Notes: generated by a model not told the origin, from the letters alone. A stretch of DNA of 64,000 nucleotides from Fodinicurvata fenggangensis DSM 21160 (GCF_000686045.1 NZ_JMLV01000009.1:62001-126000), one strand, 5' to 3'. Positions 44,092 through 53,951 are shown, numbered from the stretch's first letter. Translations and numbers: made by a program.

Positions 44092-46374
44092 TCACGCTTT
44101 TTTCGCGGCGGATTTGCCACGCTTGCGGTCCTTGGTCCTGGAGCCGGCTTTGCGCGCGGCAGAGCGTTTGCCCGGTTTCGGCCGCACAGGTTTCTTCGTG
44201 GCGGGCAGGTTTTCCTGGCTTTCCTCGCCTTCCAGGATCTGCAGGATCAGGCCGCCGGTCAGGGGCTCAGCCTCACTGAGCAAGGCCTGGACATCATCTC
44301 CCTGGCGATAGACGCGTCCATGCTGGCGTCCGGTCAGGCAGTGGTGCGTTTCGTCATGGAAATAATAGTCGCTGGGCAGGGACGAGATCGGGACCAGCCC
44401 GTCTGCACCACTGTCGCGCAGCTTCACGAAGAGCCCAAAGCGGGTCACGCCGCTGATGCGCCCTTCAAAGACCTCGCCCACACGGTCCTTCAGGAAGGAA
44501 GCCGTCAGACGGTCGGCTGCGTCGCGCTCTGCCGCGGCGGCACGTCGTTCAGTGCCACTGATATGCTCTGCAATTTCGGAAAAGCGGGCCTCGTCTTCCT
44601 TTGGCAGACCGTCATCACCCAGTTTCAGACCGCGGATCAGGGCCCGGTGCACCAGCAGGTCGGCATAACGTCTGATGGGCGAAGTGAAGTGGGCATAGCG
44701 CGGCAGGGCCAGGCCGAAGTGGCCGATGTTTTCCGGGCTGTACATGGCCTGGGACTGGGAGCGCAGGATCAATTCGCTGACCAGGGCGCTTTCCGGCGTT
44801 CCGGACACCTTGTCCAGGATGCGCGTGAAGATCTTGGGTTCCAGGACCTGGCCTGGGGCCAGCTTGAGCCCCATGGTCGAAAGGACTTCGGAAAGGTCCT
44901 CCACCTTGGCCTTGTCCGGTTCATCGTGCACACGGTACATGCAGGGCTGGTTGCGTTTCTCGAGTTCCTGAGCCGCGGCCACGTTGGCCGCAATCATGAA
45001 CTCCTCGATCAGTTTGTGGCTTTCCAGGCGCTGGCGCGGCAGGATCGCCTCGACGTGCCCCTTGTCGTCCATGACGATCTGGCGCTCGGGCATGTCCAGA
45101 TCCAGCGTGCCGCGGCGCGCCCGATCCTTCAGCAGGCTGTTGTAGGCACCGTAGAGCGGCCGGATCACCTCCTCGACCAGCGGTGCCGTGGTCTCGTCGG
45201 GTTCGCCGCTGTAGGCAGCCTCTACCTGCTCGTAGGTCAAACGGGCGGCCGAGCGCATGATACCGCGCATGAAGCGGTGTTTCTGCAAGCGTCCCTCGGC
45301 GTCGATGCGCATTTCCACGGCCAGGCAGCCGCGCTCTTCATGCGGGCGCAGCGAACACCAGCCATTGGAGAGGGCTTCGGGCAGCATGGGCACGACGCGG
45401 TCCGGAAAGTATGCCGAGTTCCCGCGTTCACGCGCCGTCCGGTCCAGCGCAGAGTCGGGACGGACATAGTGTGCCACGTCGGCGATGGCGACGATGATGC
45501 GCCAACCCTCCGGCGCTTTTGGATCGCCTTCGGCCTGGGCGAAGACAGCATCATCGAAATCGCGGGCATCGCTGCCGTCAATGGTGATAAGCGGGATGTC
45601 GCGCAGATCGGTGCGCTGGCCGACGTCCACGGCGCCCGCGCGTTCGGCTTCCTCCAGCGCATCGCTGGAGAACTCCGTGGGAATGCCGTGTTCGTGGATG
45701 GCGATCAGGCTCAGCGCCTTGGGGTTTTCCAGGCTGCCGAGCCGTTCGGTGACCACCGCTTCCTTTTCGCGGCCAGAGCGCTGGTGATGGGCCCGTATGC
45801 TGGCCATGACCAGTTCACCGGACTCGGCCCCCTTGCTGTCGGCCTTCGCGATGCGGAAATCGTTCTTGATGCGCTTGTCCGTGGGGCGCAGGCGGCCCCC
45901 CTTGGTTCCGACCTCGTAGATACCGAGCACTTCGCGCGGGCCTTCGTGCAGGCGGCGGATCACGCGTGCTTCATAATCGCCGTCCGTACCGCGATCCAAG
46001 CGGGCCAGCAGGCGTTCGCCGATGGCATGGCCGCGTCGGGTGGCCTTGCCCGGGGCAATGTAGATTCGGGGCGGGGGGGTGTCGCTGTCCCAGCGCACGG
46101 GACGGGCCAGAAGCTCGCCATCCTCGTCCGTGTCCGAGACCTCGATCACCGTGACCGAGGGCAGGGCGCCCGGAGCGGCCACCTTGCGACTTTCGGGGGA
46201 GCCGAGGGCACCTTCCTCCTTCAGTTCGTTCAGCAGCTCGCGCAGGCGACGGCGGTCTTCGCCCTTGATGTTGAAGGCGCGCGCCAACTCACGCCGTGGA
46301 ATGGGTGTCTCGCTGCTGCGAATGAAGTCCAGGACTTCTTCGCGGGTCGGGAAGTGTGTCTGTTTCCTGGTCAC
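44092..46374 (-). CDS. rnr: Ribonuclease R
   Basis: 760 residues from a GTG at 46374, 3 bp after topA. An N-terminal helix-turn-helix region, two cold-shock-like domains, then the RNB catalytic domain with TIDGSDARDFDDAVF (four Asp residues) near 266, and an S1 domain (GRISGVTRFGLFVKLRDSG). The C-terminus is a Lys/Arg-rich tail (KKPVRPKPGKRSAARK). A processive 3'-5' exoribonuclease for structured RNA. The topA-rnr order is common in alphaproteobacteria. Confidence 0.96.
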   Translation of the reverse strand: MTRKQTHFPTREEVLDFIRSSETPIPRRELARAFNIKGEDRRRLRELLNELKEEGALGSPESRKVAAPGALPSVTVIEVSDTDEDGELLARPVRWDSDTPPPRIYIAPGKATRRGHAIGERLLARLDRGTDGDYEARVIRRLHEGPREVLGIYEVGTKGGRLRPTDKRIKNDFRIAKADSKGAESGELVMASIRAHHQRSGREKEAVVTERLGSLENPKALSLIAIHEHGIPTEFSSDALEEAERAGAVDVGQRTDLRDIPLITIDGSDARDFDDAVFAQAEGDPKAPEGWRIIVAIADVAHYVRPDSALDRTARERGNSAYFPDRVVPMLPEALSNGWCSLRPHEERGCLAVEMRIDAEGRLQKHRFMRGIMRSAARLTYEQVEAAYSGEPDETTAPLVEEVIRPLYGAYNSLLKDRARRGTLDLDMPERQIVMDDKGHVEAILPRQRLESHKLIEEFMIAANVAAAQELEKRNQPCMYRVHDEPDKAKVEDLSEVLSTMGLKLAPGQVLEPKIFTRILDKVSGTPESALVSELILRSQSQAMYSPENIGHFGLALPRYAHFTSPIRRYADLLVHRALIRGLKLGDDGLPKEDEARFSEIAEHISGTERRAAAAERDAADRLTASFLKDRVGEVFEGRISGVTRFGLFVKLRDSGADGLVPISSLPSDYYFHDETHHCLTGRQHGRVYRQGDDVQALLSEAEPLTGGLILQILEGEESQENLPATKKPVRPKPGKRSAARKAGSRTKDRKRGKSAAKKA

Positions 46375-46377
46375 GTA

Positions 46378-48978
46378 TTATGCCTGGTCGGCCTTCTTCT
46401 TGGCTGCCGACTTGCCGGAGGACGTCTTCTTCCCGCTGCTCGCTTTCGCCGATCGTCCGCCTTTCGTCCCCTTCTTCTCGGCCTGCTTGCGCAAAAGCTC
46501 CAGGCCTTCCTCAAGGTTCAGGGCATCGGGGTCGGCATTCTTCGGCAGGGAAGCGTTGAGTTTGCCATGCTTCACATAGGGACCGTAGCGTCCACTGTGA
46601 AGTGTCACCGGCTCGCCATCGTCCGGGTGCTGACCCAGAGTCCGCAACGGGGCCGCCTTGGCAGCAGCCTTCGACAGCAGGTCCACGGCCCGGTTCAGGC
46701 CAATGGTCAGGACATCCTCGTCTGCCGGAATCGACTTGTAGGTACGACCTTTGCGAACATAGGGGCCATAGCGTCCGATTCCGGCCGTGACTTCCTCGCC
46801 CTCGTGAGTGCCCAGACTGCGCGGCAGGGACAGGAGTGCCAGCGCACGTTCCAGGTCCACCGCATCGGGATCGAGCCCCTTGGGCAGCGAGGTGCGCTTG
46901 GGTTTCTCACCCTTTTCGACGGCTTCTCCAAGCTGGACATACAGGCCATAGGGTCCCTTGCGCAGCGTGACCTGCTGGCTGCTTTCCGGGTCCTCCCCCA
47001 GAACGCGGGGCTGGCTGGCCAGGTCGGCACCTTCTTCACCATCGCGGTTCGCTGCCGCGGCAAGTGTGCGCGTGAAGCGGCATTCGGGATAGTTGGAACA
47101 GCCGATGAAGCCGCCGGTCTTGCCGATACGCAGGCCCAGGCGGCCCGTGCCGCAGGAGGGGCATTGTCGAGGGTCCTTGTCCGGATTGTCCGGGTCCCCC
47201 GGGAAGAAGTGCGGGCCCAGGTCTGCATCCAGGGCGTCGATCACCTCTGCAATGCGCAGGCCCTTGGTTTCCTCGATGGTCTGGTGGAAGGCCTGCCAGA
47301 AGCGCCGCAGGACCTCTTTCCAGTCGATGCGGCCGTCGGAGATCTCGTCCAGTTCCTCCTCCAGGCGCGCCGTGAAATCATACTCCACGTAGCGCTGGAA
47401 GAAGCTGCTGAGAAAGGCGGCCACCATGCGGCCACGGTCTTCCGGTATGAAGCGCCGCTTCTCCAGGCGGACATAGTCACGGTCCTGCAGGACCTGCAGG
47501 ATCGAGGCATAGGTGGAGGGCCGGCCGATGCCCAGTTCCTCCAGCTTCTTGACCAGGCTTGCCTCGCTGTAGCGCGGCGGGGGCTGGGTGAAGTGCTGGG
47601 CGGGTTCCACATCGCGCAGGTGCAGGTCCTGCCCTTCTTCCAGCTTGGGAAGGCGTGACTCCTGCTCGTCCTCGTCCTGCGGTTCGTCGCGCCCTTCCTG
47701 GTAGAGCCTCAGGAAGCCGTCGAACTTCACGATGGATCCTGTGGCGCGGAGCACGGCACGCTGGCCGGCCTCGATATCCACGGACACCTGCTCTACGTCG
47801 GCAGAGGCCATCTGGCTGGCGAGCGCCCGGACATAGATCAGGTCGTAAAGCCGGGCCTCATCCTCTCCCAGGCGTCCGCGCAGGTCGTCGGGCAGGCGGC
47901 GGAAGTCGGTGGGCCGAATGGGCTCGTGCGCTTCCTGGGCATTCTTGGCCTTGGTCTTGTAGATACGGGGGGAAGCGGGCAGGTAGTTGTCCCCGTGACG
48001 AGCGGCAATGCTCTCCCGGGCCCCCGAAATGGCCTCGCCGGACATGGCGACGCCATCGGTTCGCATGTAGGTGATCAGGCCGACGTTCTCGCCGCCCAGT
48101 TCGATACCCTCATAGAGGCGCTGGGCCGTGCGCATGGTCCGCGTGGCACCGAAGCCCAGTTTGCGCGAGGCTTCCTGCTGCAGGGTCGAGGTGGTGAACG
48201 GCGGCTGCGGGTTGCGCTTGACCTGCTTGCGGTCGACCTTGGAAACCCTGTAGCTGCCGGCCTCGCGGATGGCAGCCTCGGCCTTCCGGGCCGCGCCCTC
48301 GTCCCCCAGGGAAAGGCGCTCCAGCTTTTCGCCGTCCAGCCGGCTCAGGCGAGCCTTGAACTGGCCCTGGCCCACGGCCTCCATCAGCGCCGTAATGCTC
48401 CAGTATTCCTGGGGCCGGAAGGCCTCGATCTCGGATTCCCGTTCGCAGATCAGGCGCAGGGCGACCGATTGGACGCGGCCGGCAGACTTGCTTCCCGGCA
48501 GCTTGCGCCAGAGGACCGGCGAGAGGTTGAAGCCCACCAGATAGTCCAGTGCGCGCCGCGCCAGATAGGCATCGATCAGTTCCTGGTTCAGCTCGCGCGG
48601 GTTCTTGAAGGCGTCGGTGACGGCGGATTTGGTGATCTCGCTGAAAACCACGCGCTTGATCGGGATGCCGTTCAGCACCTTGCGGCGGTCCAGTTCCTCC
48701 ACGATGTGCCAGGAGATGGCTTCGCCCTCACGATCCGGGTCCGTGGCGAGATAGAGCTGGTCGGCATTCTTCACGGCCTGGGCAATTTCCTTCAGCCGCT
48801 TCTCGCCGCGCTCGTCGACCTGCCAGGACATGGAGAAGTCATCGTCGGGGGCTACGGAGCCATCCTTTGAGGGCAGGTCCCGGACATGGCCGTAGCTAGC
48901 CAGAACCTGGAAGTCGTTTCCCAGGTACTTGTTGATGGTCTTGGCCTTGGCGGGCGATTCGACGACGACGACATGCAT
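46378..48978 (-). CDS. topA: DNA topoisomerase I
   Basis: 866 residues from the ATG at 48978 (MHVVVVESPAKAKTINKYLG); the longer ORF upstream is not topA-like. It has a Toprim domain with the catalytic Glu (VVESPAKA) and DPDREGEAISWH near 82, the active Tyr motif GLITYMRTDGVAMS near 307, and a C-terminal C4 zinc region (CPSCGTGRLGLRI, GFIGCSNYPECRFTR) followed by Lys-rich tail modules. It relaxes negative supercoils. It precedes rnr with 3 bp between them. Confidence 0.96.
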   Translation of the reverse strand: MHVVVVESPAKAKTINKYLGNDFQVLASYGHVRDLPSKDGSVAPDDDFSMSWQVDERGEKRLKEIAQAVKNADQLYLATDPDREGEAISWHIVEELDRRKVLNGIPIKRVVFSEITKSAVTDAFKNPRELNQELIDAYLARRALDYLVGFNLSPVLWRKLPGSKSAGRVQSVALRLICERESEIEAFRPQEYWSITALMEAVGQGQFKARLSRLDGEKLERLSLGDEGAARKAEAAIREAGSYRVSKVDRKQVKRNPQPPFTTSTLQQEASRKLGFGATRTMRTAQRLYEGIELGGENVGLITYMRTDGVAMSGEAISGARESIAARHGDNYLPASPRIYKTKAKNAQEAHEPIRPTDFRRLPDDLRGRLGEDEARLYDLIYVRALASQMASADVEQVSVDIEAGQRAVLRATGSIVKFDGFLRLYQEGRDEPQDEDEQESRLPKLEEGQDLHLRDVEPAQHFTQPPPRYSEASLVKKLEELGIGRPSTYASILQVLQDRDYVRLEKRRFIPEDRGRMVAAFLSSFFQRYVEYDFTARLEEELDEISDGRIDWKEVLRRFWQAFHQTIEETKGLRIAEVIDALDADLGPHFFPGDPDNPDKDPRQCPSCGTGRLGLRIGKTGGFIGCSNYPECRFTRTLAAAANRDGEEGADLASQPRVLGEDPESSQQVTLRKGPYGLYVQLGEAVEKGEKPKRTSLPKGLDPDAVDLERALALLSLPRSLGTHEGEEVTAGIGRYGPYVRKGRTYKSIPADEDVLTIGLNRAVDLLSKAAAKAAPLRTLGQHPDDGEPVTLHSGRYGPYVKHGKLNASLPKNADPDALNLEEGLELLRKQAEKKGTKGGRSAKASSGKKTSSGKSAAKKKADQA

Positions 48979-49196
48979 GGAGAAAACAGGGCTTCCTGTA
49001 GGCTTGCCGCGCTTCTCTCGCAGGACGGCAGCAGGCCGGCCAGCGGAAGCGGCGGAGGTGGAATACGCGGAGAGAATTGGCATCCGCCTGCGAATTCGTC
49101 AACCTCGCCGGGCTAAGGGCCTGAAAATGACGCGCCTCGGGAATCTGAAGTCATCCGGGGTGTCCCCCGTTTCTAAGAAGCAAGGGGATGAAGGGA

Positions 49197-49490
49197 TCAG
49201 GCTGCGTCTTCATCGGGGATGAAGCGAATCTGAAGACGCGTTCTCGTCGCTTCTGCCAAACGCTGCAGAGTTCTGGTGGAGGGTCGGACACGCCCGCTTT
49301 CAAGGCGCGCAATCACGGACTGTGTGGTCTTCATTCGCTCCGCCAGCTGAGACTGGGACAGTTCTGCCCGGCTGCGTGCTTCGATCATGGCGTGTGCCAA
49401 TGCGTACTCTGAATCCAGCGCCTGCCAAGCGTCTCTGTAGTCAGAGTCCCCTAGCCACTTTTCGTGGAGGTCATCAATTTTGCTCATCAC
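49197..49490 (-). CDS. XRE-family antitoxin (HigA-like)
   Basis: 97 residues with a helix-turn-helix in the C-terminal half: ELSQSQLAERMKTTQSVIAR followed by LESGRVRPSTRTLQRLAEAT. The N-terminal part with MMSKIDDLHEKW should contact the toxin. The gene overlaps the toxin gene end (49474-49490) in toxin-first order, the HigBA layout. Alternative start at 49487. Confidence 0.9.
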   Translation of the reverse strand: MMSKIDDLHEKWLGDSDYRDAWQALDSEYALAHAMIEARSRAELSQSQLAERMKTTQSVIARLESGRVRPSTRTLQRLAEATRTRLQIRFIPDEDAA

Positions 49491-49809
49491 GAAGGCTCCT
49501 TGCGCGCTCCAGTGCCAGTTTGATCTCGCGTGGCGGTGTCTTCTGCGTTTTCTTCACGAAAGCTCTGAGAACCACCACTTTCTTATCTTGCGCTGTGACA
49601 TAAAGTGCGCGTGAGATCCCGGCTTTGCCTTTCATGCGGATTTCCCAGAGGGGGCCTGTCAGGTGTCTGACATGCGGGTCTCTGACATTTTCCAGTCCAA
49701 ACTCGGTGATCAAATAACACATCCGGACGAAGCGGGCCCGCATATCCGGAGGCAGGGCTTCAAGCTCCTGGTCAACTCTAGAATCAAGTGTTTCAACAAC
49801 CCAATGCAT
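49474..49809 (-). CDS. RelE/HigB-family toxin (phage Gp49-like)
   Basis: 111 residues. Family blocks: DQELEALPPDMRARFVRM, LTGPLWEIRMKGKAGISRAL, and VVVLRAFVKKTQKTPPREI near 76-95, which holds the basic residues of the HigB/Gp49-like RNase site. These toxins cleave mRNA at the ribosome. The first gene of the module; no SD sequence precedes its ATG and a good -10 element ends 3 bp before it. Inserted between dprA and topA. Confidence 0.9.
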   Translation of the reverse strand: MHWVVETLDSRVDQELEALPPDMRARFVRMCYLITEFGLENVRDPHVRHLTGPLWEIRMKGKAGISRALYVTAQDKKVVVLRAFVKKTQKTPPREIKLALERARSLRDEQN

Positions 49810-49812
49810 CAG

Positions 49813-49840
49813 AGTATATAGCTATTTTGCTATTTTGCAA
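49813..49840 (-). promoter_or_regulatory. Promoter with repeat operator of the HigBA module
   Basis: -35 TTGCAA (49840-49835), 16-bp spacer, -10 TATACT (49818-49813). The spacer and -35 hold two direct copies of TATTTTGC (plus strand, 49823-49838) and the dyad ATAGC-N6-GCTAT (49818-49833). The -10 ends 3 bp before the toxin ATG, suggesting a leaderless mRNA. Confidence 0.55.
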
Positions 49841-49856
49841 TATAAGTTAATTCAAC

Positions 49857-50978
49857 CTATGCCACGAAGGCGACCTTGCGTCCGGGATGGCGCTCCAGAC
49901 GGCCGGCCAGTTCAAGTTCCAGCAGGACCAGGCTGACCGTCCCCGATGGCAGGCCGCTTTCGCGCAGCAATTCGTCCTGGTGGACCGGGACCGGGGAGAG
50001 CAGTTCCTCCAGCCGCTGCCTTGCCTCGTCCAGGTCCGCTTCGCTTTCTGACAGGGGTGCGGATTGGAAGGTCTCGTCGCCGGCCGGTTCTGCCAGTCCT
50101 GTGCCCTGGCCCAGGCCATCCAGTACGTCCTGTGCGCTTTCTGTGAGTATGGCGCCCTGGCGGATCAGGTCATTCGTCCCCTTTGCCCGTGGATCCAGGG
50201 GCGAGCCGGGAATGGCAAAGATCTCGCGCCCCTGTTCCAGGGCCAGGCGCGCCGTGATCAGGGAGCCGGAGCGCAGGGCAGCTTCCACGACCAGAACGCC
50301 CTGAGAAAGGCCCGCGACGATGCGGTTGCGGCGCGGGAAATGGCCGGCTTTCGGCTGTGTGCCGGGCGGGGATTCCGCCAGAAGCAGACCCTGTTCGGCA
50401 ATCTGTTCCTGGAGTTGTCTGTTCTCGGGTGGGAAGACGCTGTCGATGCCACCGGCAAGAACAGCAATGGTGCCGCTCTCCAGAGCGCCCTCGTGAGCTG
50501 CGGCATCGATGCCGCGTGCCAGGCCGGAGGTCACGACCAGACCGGTATCCCCCAGCTCTGCAGCCAGGCGCCGGGCCAGTTTTCGGGCGTTGAGCGAGGC
50601 ATTGCGTGCGCCCACGATGGCGATCGAGGGGCGTTGCAGTAGCTTCAGGTCGCCCTTGCAGGTCAGGACAGGCGGGGCTGTGTCGGTGGCCTTCAGGACG
50701 TCCGGATATGCGGGATCGCAGAGACGCAGGAAGTATGCGCCCTGGCGCTCGAGTTGCTCCAGTTCATGGTCCGCGCTTTCGGGGCTGCACAGCCGGATGC
50801 CGCTCTTTCGCCCGCCCCGGCGTGCCAGTTCGGGCACCGCCTCCAGGGCCTTGGTAGCCGTGCCGAAGCGCTCCAGCAATGCGCGAAAGGTTGCCGGGCC
50901 GATCTTGTCACTGCGGGCCAGGCGCAACCAGTCGCGTTGGTCCTCACGGGAAGACACGGCAGGGATTTGGGTCGACAT
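49857..50978 (-). CDS. dprA: DNA-processing protein DprA
   Basis: 373 residues. An N-terminal SAM-like region (about 10-70), the Rossmann-type DprA domain (about 80-290: SIAIVGARNAS, TSGLARGIDAAAHEGAL, FPRRNRIVAGLSQGVLVVEA) and a C-terminal winged helix (PSGTVSLVLLELELAGRLER). DprA loads RecA on incoming single strands in transformation, but it is widely kept in non-competent bacteria. It lies 52 bp after plsY on the same strand. Confidence 0.95.
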   Translation of the reverse strand: MSTQIPAVSSREDQRDWLRLARSDKIGPATFRALLERFGTATKALEAVPELARRGGRKSGIRLCSPESADHELEQLERQGAYFLRLCDPAYPDVLKATDTAPPVLTCKGDLKLLQRPSIAIVGARNASLNARKLARRLAAELGDTGLVVTSGLARGIDAAAHEGALESGTIAVLAGGIDSVFPPENRQLQEQIAEQGLLLAESPPGTQPKAGHFPRRNRIVAGLSQGVLVVEAALRSGSLITARLALEQGREIFAIPGSPLDPRAKGTNDLIRQGAILTESAQDVLDGLGQGTGLAEPAGDETFQSAPLSESEADLDEARQRLEELLSPVPVHQDELLRESGLPSGTVSLVLLELELAGRLERHPGRKVAFVA

Positions 50979-51030
50979 TCCTGACCATCGCGTGTTTCCG
51001 GCGACTGGTCAATATCATGGGTTGCGCGCG

Positions 51031-51657
51031 TCAGTCTTTCTTGCGTCGAAAGGAGATGCGCGATTCCTCGCCTTTCAACAGGCGCTTGATGTTCGACAGA
51101 TGGCGCAGCCACAAAAGAACGGCCACCAGGGCGCAAAATTCCACCAGCTGCAGGTCGCCGACCAGCCACCAGGCGAAGAGCGGCGAGAGGGCCAGCGAGA
51201 GCAGGGAGGCCAGGGAGGAAAAGCGGAAGAGGCCGGCAACGAGCAGCCAGGCGGCACAGGTGGCGAGGCCCACGGGCCAGGCTATGGCCAGCAGCGTACC
51301 CAGCGTTGTGGCAACGCCCTTGCCACCCTGAAACATAAGCCAGACCGGAAAGAGATGCCCGAGAACAGCGCCGAAGCCGGCTGTGAGCGCAATGTCCGGC
51401 CCCCAGTTCGATCCGATCAGGACGGCCGCGCCGCCCTTGCCGATATCGAAGATCAGAGTCAGGGCCGCCAGGTCCTTGCGGCCTGTGCGCAGCACGTTGG
51501 TGGCCCCGATGTTGCCGGAGCCGATCTTGCGGATATCCCCCAGGCCGGCCAGCCGCGTCACCAGCAGCCCGAAGGGCAGCGAGCCCAACAGGTAGCCGCA
51601 GGCAAGTGCGGTCAGCAGGTAGGGCCACGCAAAGGCCCAGGAGATGGGGTCCGGCAT
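51031..51657 (-). CDS. plsY: Acyl-phosphate glycerol-3-phosphate acyltransferase
   Basis: 208 residues, with five or more hydrophobic segments and the PlsY motifs: LLGSLPFGLLVTRLAG near 24, KIGSGNIGATNVLRTGRK near 45 and FQGGKGVATTLGT near 108. It acylates glycerol-3-phosphate from acyl-phosphate in the inner membrane, the first step of phospholipid synthesis. The start is 1 bp after the pyrC-like stop, so coupling is likely. Confidence 0.96.
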   Translation of the reverse strand: MPDPISWAFAWPYLLTALACGYLLGSLPFGLLVTRLAGLGDIRKIGSGNIGATNVLRTGRKDLAALTLIFDIGKGGAAVLIGSNWGPDIALTAGFGAVLGHLFPVWLMFQGGKGVATTLGTLLAIAWPVGLATCAAWLLVAGLFRFSSLASLLSLALSPLFAWWLVGDLQLVEFCALVAVLLWLRHLSNIKRLLKGEESRISFRRKKD

Positions 51658-51658
51658 G

Positions 51659-52966
51659 TCAGCTTTCCTCGGCGGCAGAATACACGGTTCGCCCGTCCAC
51701 GACGGTCTGCAGAACCTCTCCCTGCACGGCGTAGTTCTCGAACGGTGAATTCTTCGACTTGCTGCGGAAACGATCCGGCTCGATCATCCTGGGTCGGTCC
51801 GGGTCAAAGATCACGAAATCCGCGGCCCGGCCCTTTCCGAGGCCACTTTGGCCCTTCAGGATGGCCGCTGGCGCGGTCGCCAGGCGGGTTATCAGCTCCT
51901 TGAGGGACAGCGCATCCTTGTGCACCAGGGCGAGCGAGAGCGGCAGCAGCGTTTCCAGCCCGACGATGCCGGGTTCGGCCAACGCGAAGGGCAGGCGCTT
52001 GGAGTCCTGGTCGTGCGGGCTGTGATCGCTGCAGATGGCATCGATGGTGCCGTCAGCAACGGCTTCGGCGATGGCCTGGCGGTCTTCTTCCGAACGCAGG
52101 GGCGGCATGGTGCGGGCAAAGGTTCGATAGTCCCCCACCTCGCTTTCGTTCAGGGTGAAGTACTGAGGAGCCGTATCGCAGGTAACGGGCAGACCACGCT
52201 GGCGCGCGCGGCGCATGACCTCCACCGAGGCCGCCGTGGAGATCAGGCTGGCGTGATAGCGCCCCCCGGTCATTTCGACCAGGCGCAGGTCGCGTTCCAG
52301 CATGATGACCTCGGCCAGGGGAGAGATGCCGGACAGCCCCAGGCGCATGGCCACCTCGCCGGAGTTCATGACGCCGGTGCTGAGGCTGGGTTCCTGCGGC
52401 ATCTGCAGGATCACCGTGTCGAATGCGCTGGAATAGCTGAGTGCACGGCGCATCACGTTGGCGTTGGCCACGGGCTGCAGGCCATCGGTAAAGCCACGGG
52501 CGCCATACTCGCTCAGTAGGCCGATCTCGGTGAGTTCCTGGCCTTCCAGGCCACGTGTGATAGAGGCATAGGTATAGACCTTGGCCAGCTTCTCCTCGCG
52601 GGCCCGGCGGGCCACGAATTCCACGCCGGCCACGTCGTCAACGATGGGGTCGGTGTTGGGTAGGGCCACCAGGGAGGTAATACCCCCGGCCACAGCCGCA
52701 CGCCCGGCGCTGGCGATGGTTTCCTTGTGCTCTTCGCCCGGCTCGCGCAGCTGGGTGCGCAGATCGACCGCGCCGGGAGCCAGCACGGCGCCGGCGCAAT
52801 CGATGACCGCGATACCCTCCGGCGCGCCGTCGGTAAAAAGCCCGGCACCCACGTCCAGGATCTCCTCGCCCTCGGTCAGCAGGCCGCCTGGTGAATCGAG
52901 GTCGCTGTCCGGATCGATCAGCCGGGCGTTGATGTAGGCGGTGCGTTCAGGAGCTTTCACGGACAT
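51659..52966 (-). CDS. pyrC: Dihydroorotase-like protein, probably catalytically inactive (PyrX/PyrC' type)
   Basis: 435 residues in the class I dihydroorotase fold (VLAPGAVDLRTQLREPGEEH, TSLVALPNTDPIVDD, SDHSPHDQDSKRLPFALAEP, GIVGLETLLPLSLALV). The metal-binding HxH after the VD segment is replaced by R70 and Q72, and the later His-rich segment reads APQYFTLNE. Such inactive homologues form complexes with PyrB in pseudomonads and other bacteria. An active dihydroorotase should be encoded elsewhere. It is 4 bp downstream of pyrB and 1 bp upstream of plsY. Confidence 0.88.
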   Translation of the reverse strand: MSVKAPERTAYINARLIDPDSDLDSPGGLLTEGEEILDVGAGLFTDGAPEGIAVIDCAGAVLAPGAVDLRTQLREPGEEHKETIASAGRAAVAGGITSLVALPNTDPIVDDVAGVEFVARRAREEKLAKVYTYASITRGLEGQELTEIGLLSEYGARGFTDGLQPVANANVMRRALSYSSAFDTVILQMPQEPSLSTGVMNSGEVAMRLGLSGISPLAEVIMLERDLRLVEMTGGRYHASLISTAASVEVMRRARQRGLPVTCDTAPQYFTLNESEVGDYRTFARTMPPLRSEEDRQAIAEAVADGTIDAICSDHSPHDQDSKRLPFALAEPGIVGLETLLPLSLALVHKDALSLKELITRLATAPAAILKGQSGLGKGRAADFVIFDPDRPRMIEPDRFRSKSKNSPFENYAVQGEVLQTVVDGRTVYSAAEES

Positions 52967-52970
52967 GCCC

Positions 52971-53939
52971 TCAGGCCTCCTGTTCCTGGCCTCGGGTCAG
53001 GATGTCGAGGCAGGCCATGCGTACGGCCACGCCCATTTCCACCTGCTGGCGAATGACGGAGCGGTCGATATCGTCGGCCACCTCGGTGTCGATCTCCACG
53101 CCCCGGTTCATCGGACCCGGATGCATGATCAGCGCATCCGGCTTGGCATGGGACAGTTTCTCCCGGTCCAGGCCATAGAAGCGGAAGTACTCGCGCACGG
53201 AGGGGACGTAGCTGCCCTGCATGCGCTCGGTCTGCAGGCGCAGCATCATGACGATGTCCACATCCTGCAGGCCCTTCTTCATGTCATGGAAGGCGGTGAC
53301 ACCAAGGCGCTCGATTTTTGAGGGCATCAGGGTCGGTGGGGCAATCACCCGTACCTGGGCACCCATGATGTTGAGCAGGTGGATGTTCGACCTGGCCACG
53401 CGACTGTGCAGGATGTCGCCGCAGATGGCGACTGTCAGGCCCTGCAGGGTTCCCTTGCGCTGGCGAATCGTCAATGCGTCCAGCAGCGCCTGGGTTGGAT
53501 GTTCATGGCTGCCGTCACCACCGTTGATGACGGCACAATCAACCTTTTCACTCAATAGCTTGACCGCCCCCGAGTCCGGATGCCGTACGACCAGGACATC
53601 CGGACGCATCGCGGTCAAGGTCATGGCGGTGTCGATCAGGGTCTCGCCCTTCTTGATCGAGGACCAGGCCACCGACATGTTGATGACCTGTGCACCCAGA
53701 CGCTTGGCGGCAAGTTCGAAGGAAGTGCGGGTACGGGTCGAATTCTCGAAGAAGAGGTTGATTACCGTATAGCCCGAAAGCAAAGTGTTGGGGCGGTGGG
53801 CTCGGGGGTCCTGACGGGCATAGTCATCTGCCAGATCGAGGAGCGCGGCAATTTCCGAACGCTGCAGCCCCTCGATCCCGAGGAGATGTCTGTGCGCGTA
53901 ACCCGTTTTGCTGTCGTCGAGGGGGCGATCTGAACACAT
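52971..53939 (-). CDS. pyrB: Aspartate carbamoyltransferase catalytic subunit
   Basis: 322 residues. Carbamoyl-phosphate site [20 protein letters not shown] near 63 (STRTRTSFE), [11 protein letters not shown] near 92, [17 protein letters not shown] near 139 and [12 protein letters not shown] near 272. It catalyses the committed step of pyrimidine synthesis. The next gene encodes a pyrC-like partner. Only 12 bp separate its start from the divergent mtgA start, so the promoters must overlap. Confidence 0.97.
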   Translation of the reverse strand: MCSDRPLDDSKTGYAHRHLLGIEGLQRSEIAALLDLADDYARQDPRAHRPNTLLSGYTVINLFFENSTRTRTSFELAAKRLGAQVINMSVAWSSIKKGETLIDTAMTLTAMRPDVLVVRHPDSGAVKLLSEKVDCAVINGGDGSHEHPTQALLDALTIRQRKGTLQGLTVAICGDILHSRVARSNIHLLNIMGAQVRVIAPPTLMPSKIERLGVTAFHDMKKGLQDVDIVMMLRLQTERMQGSYVPSVREYFRFYGLDREKLSHAKPDALIMHPGPMNRGVEIDTEVADDIDRSVIRQQVEMGVAVRMACLDILTRGQEQEA

Positions 53940-53951
53940 GACGCGGGTCTT

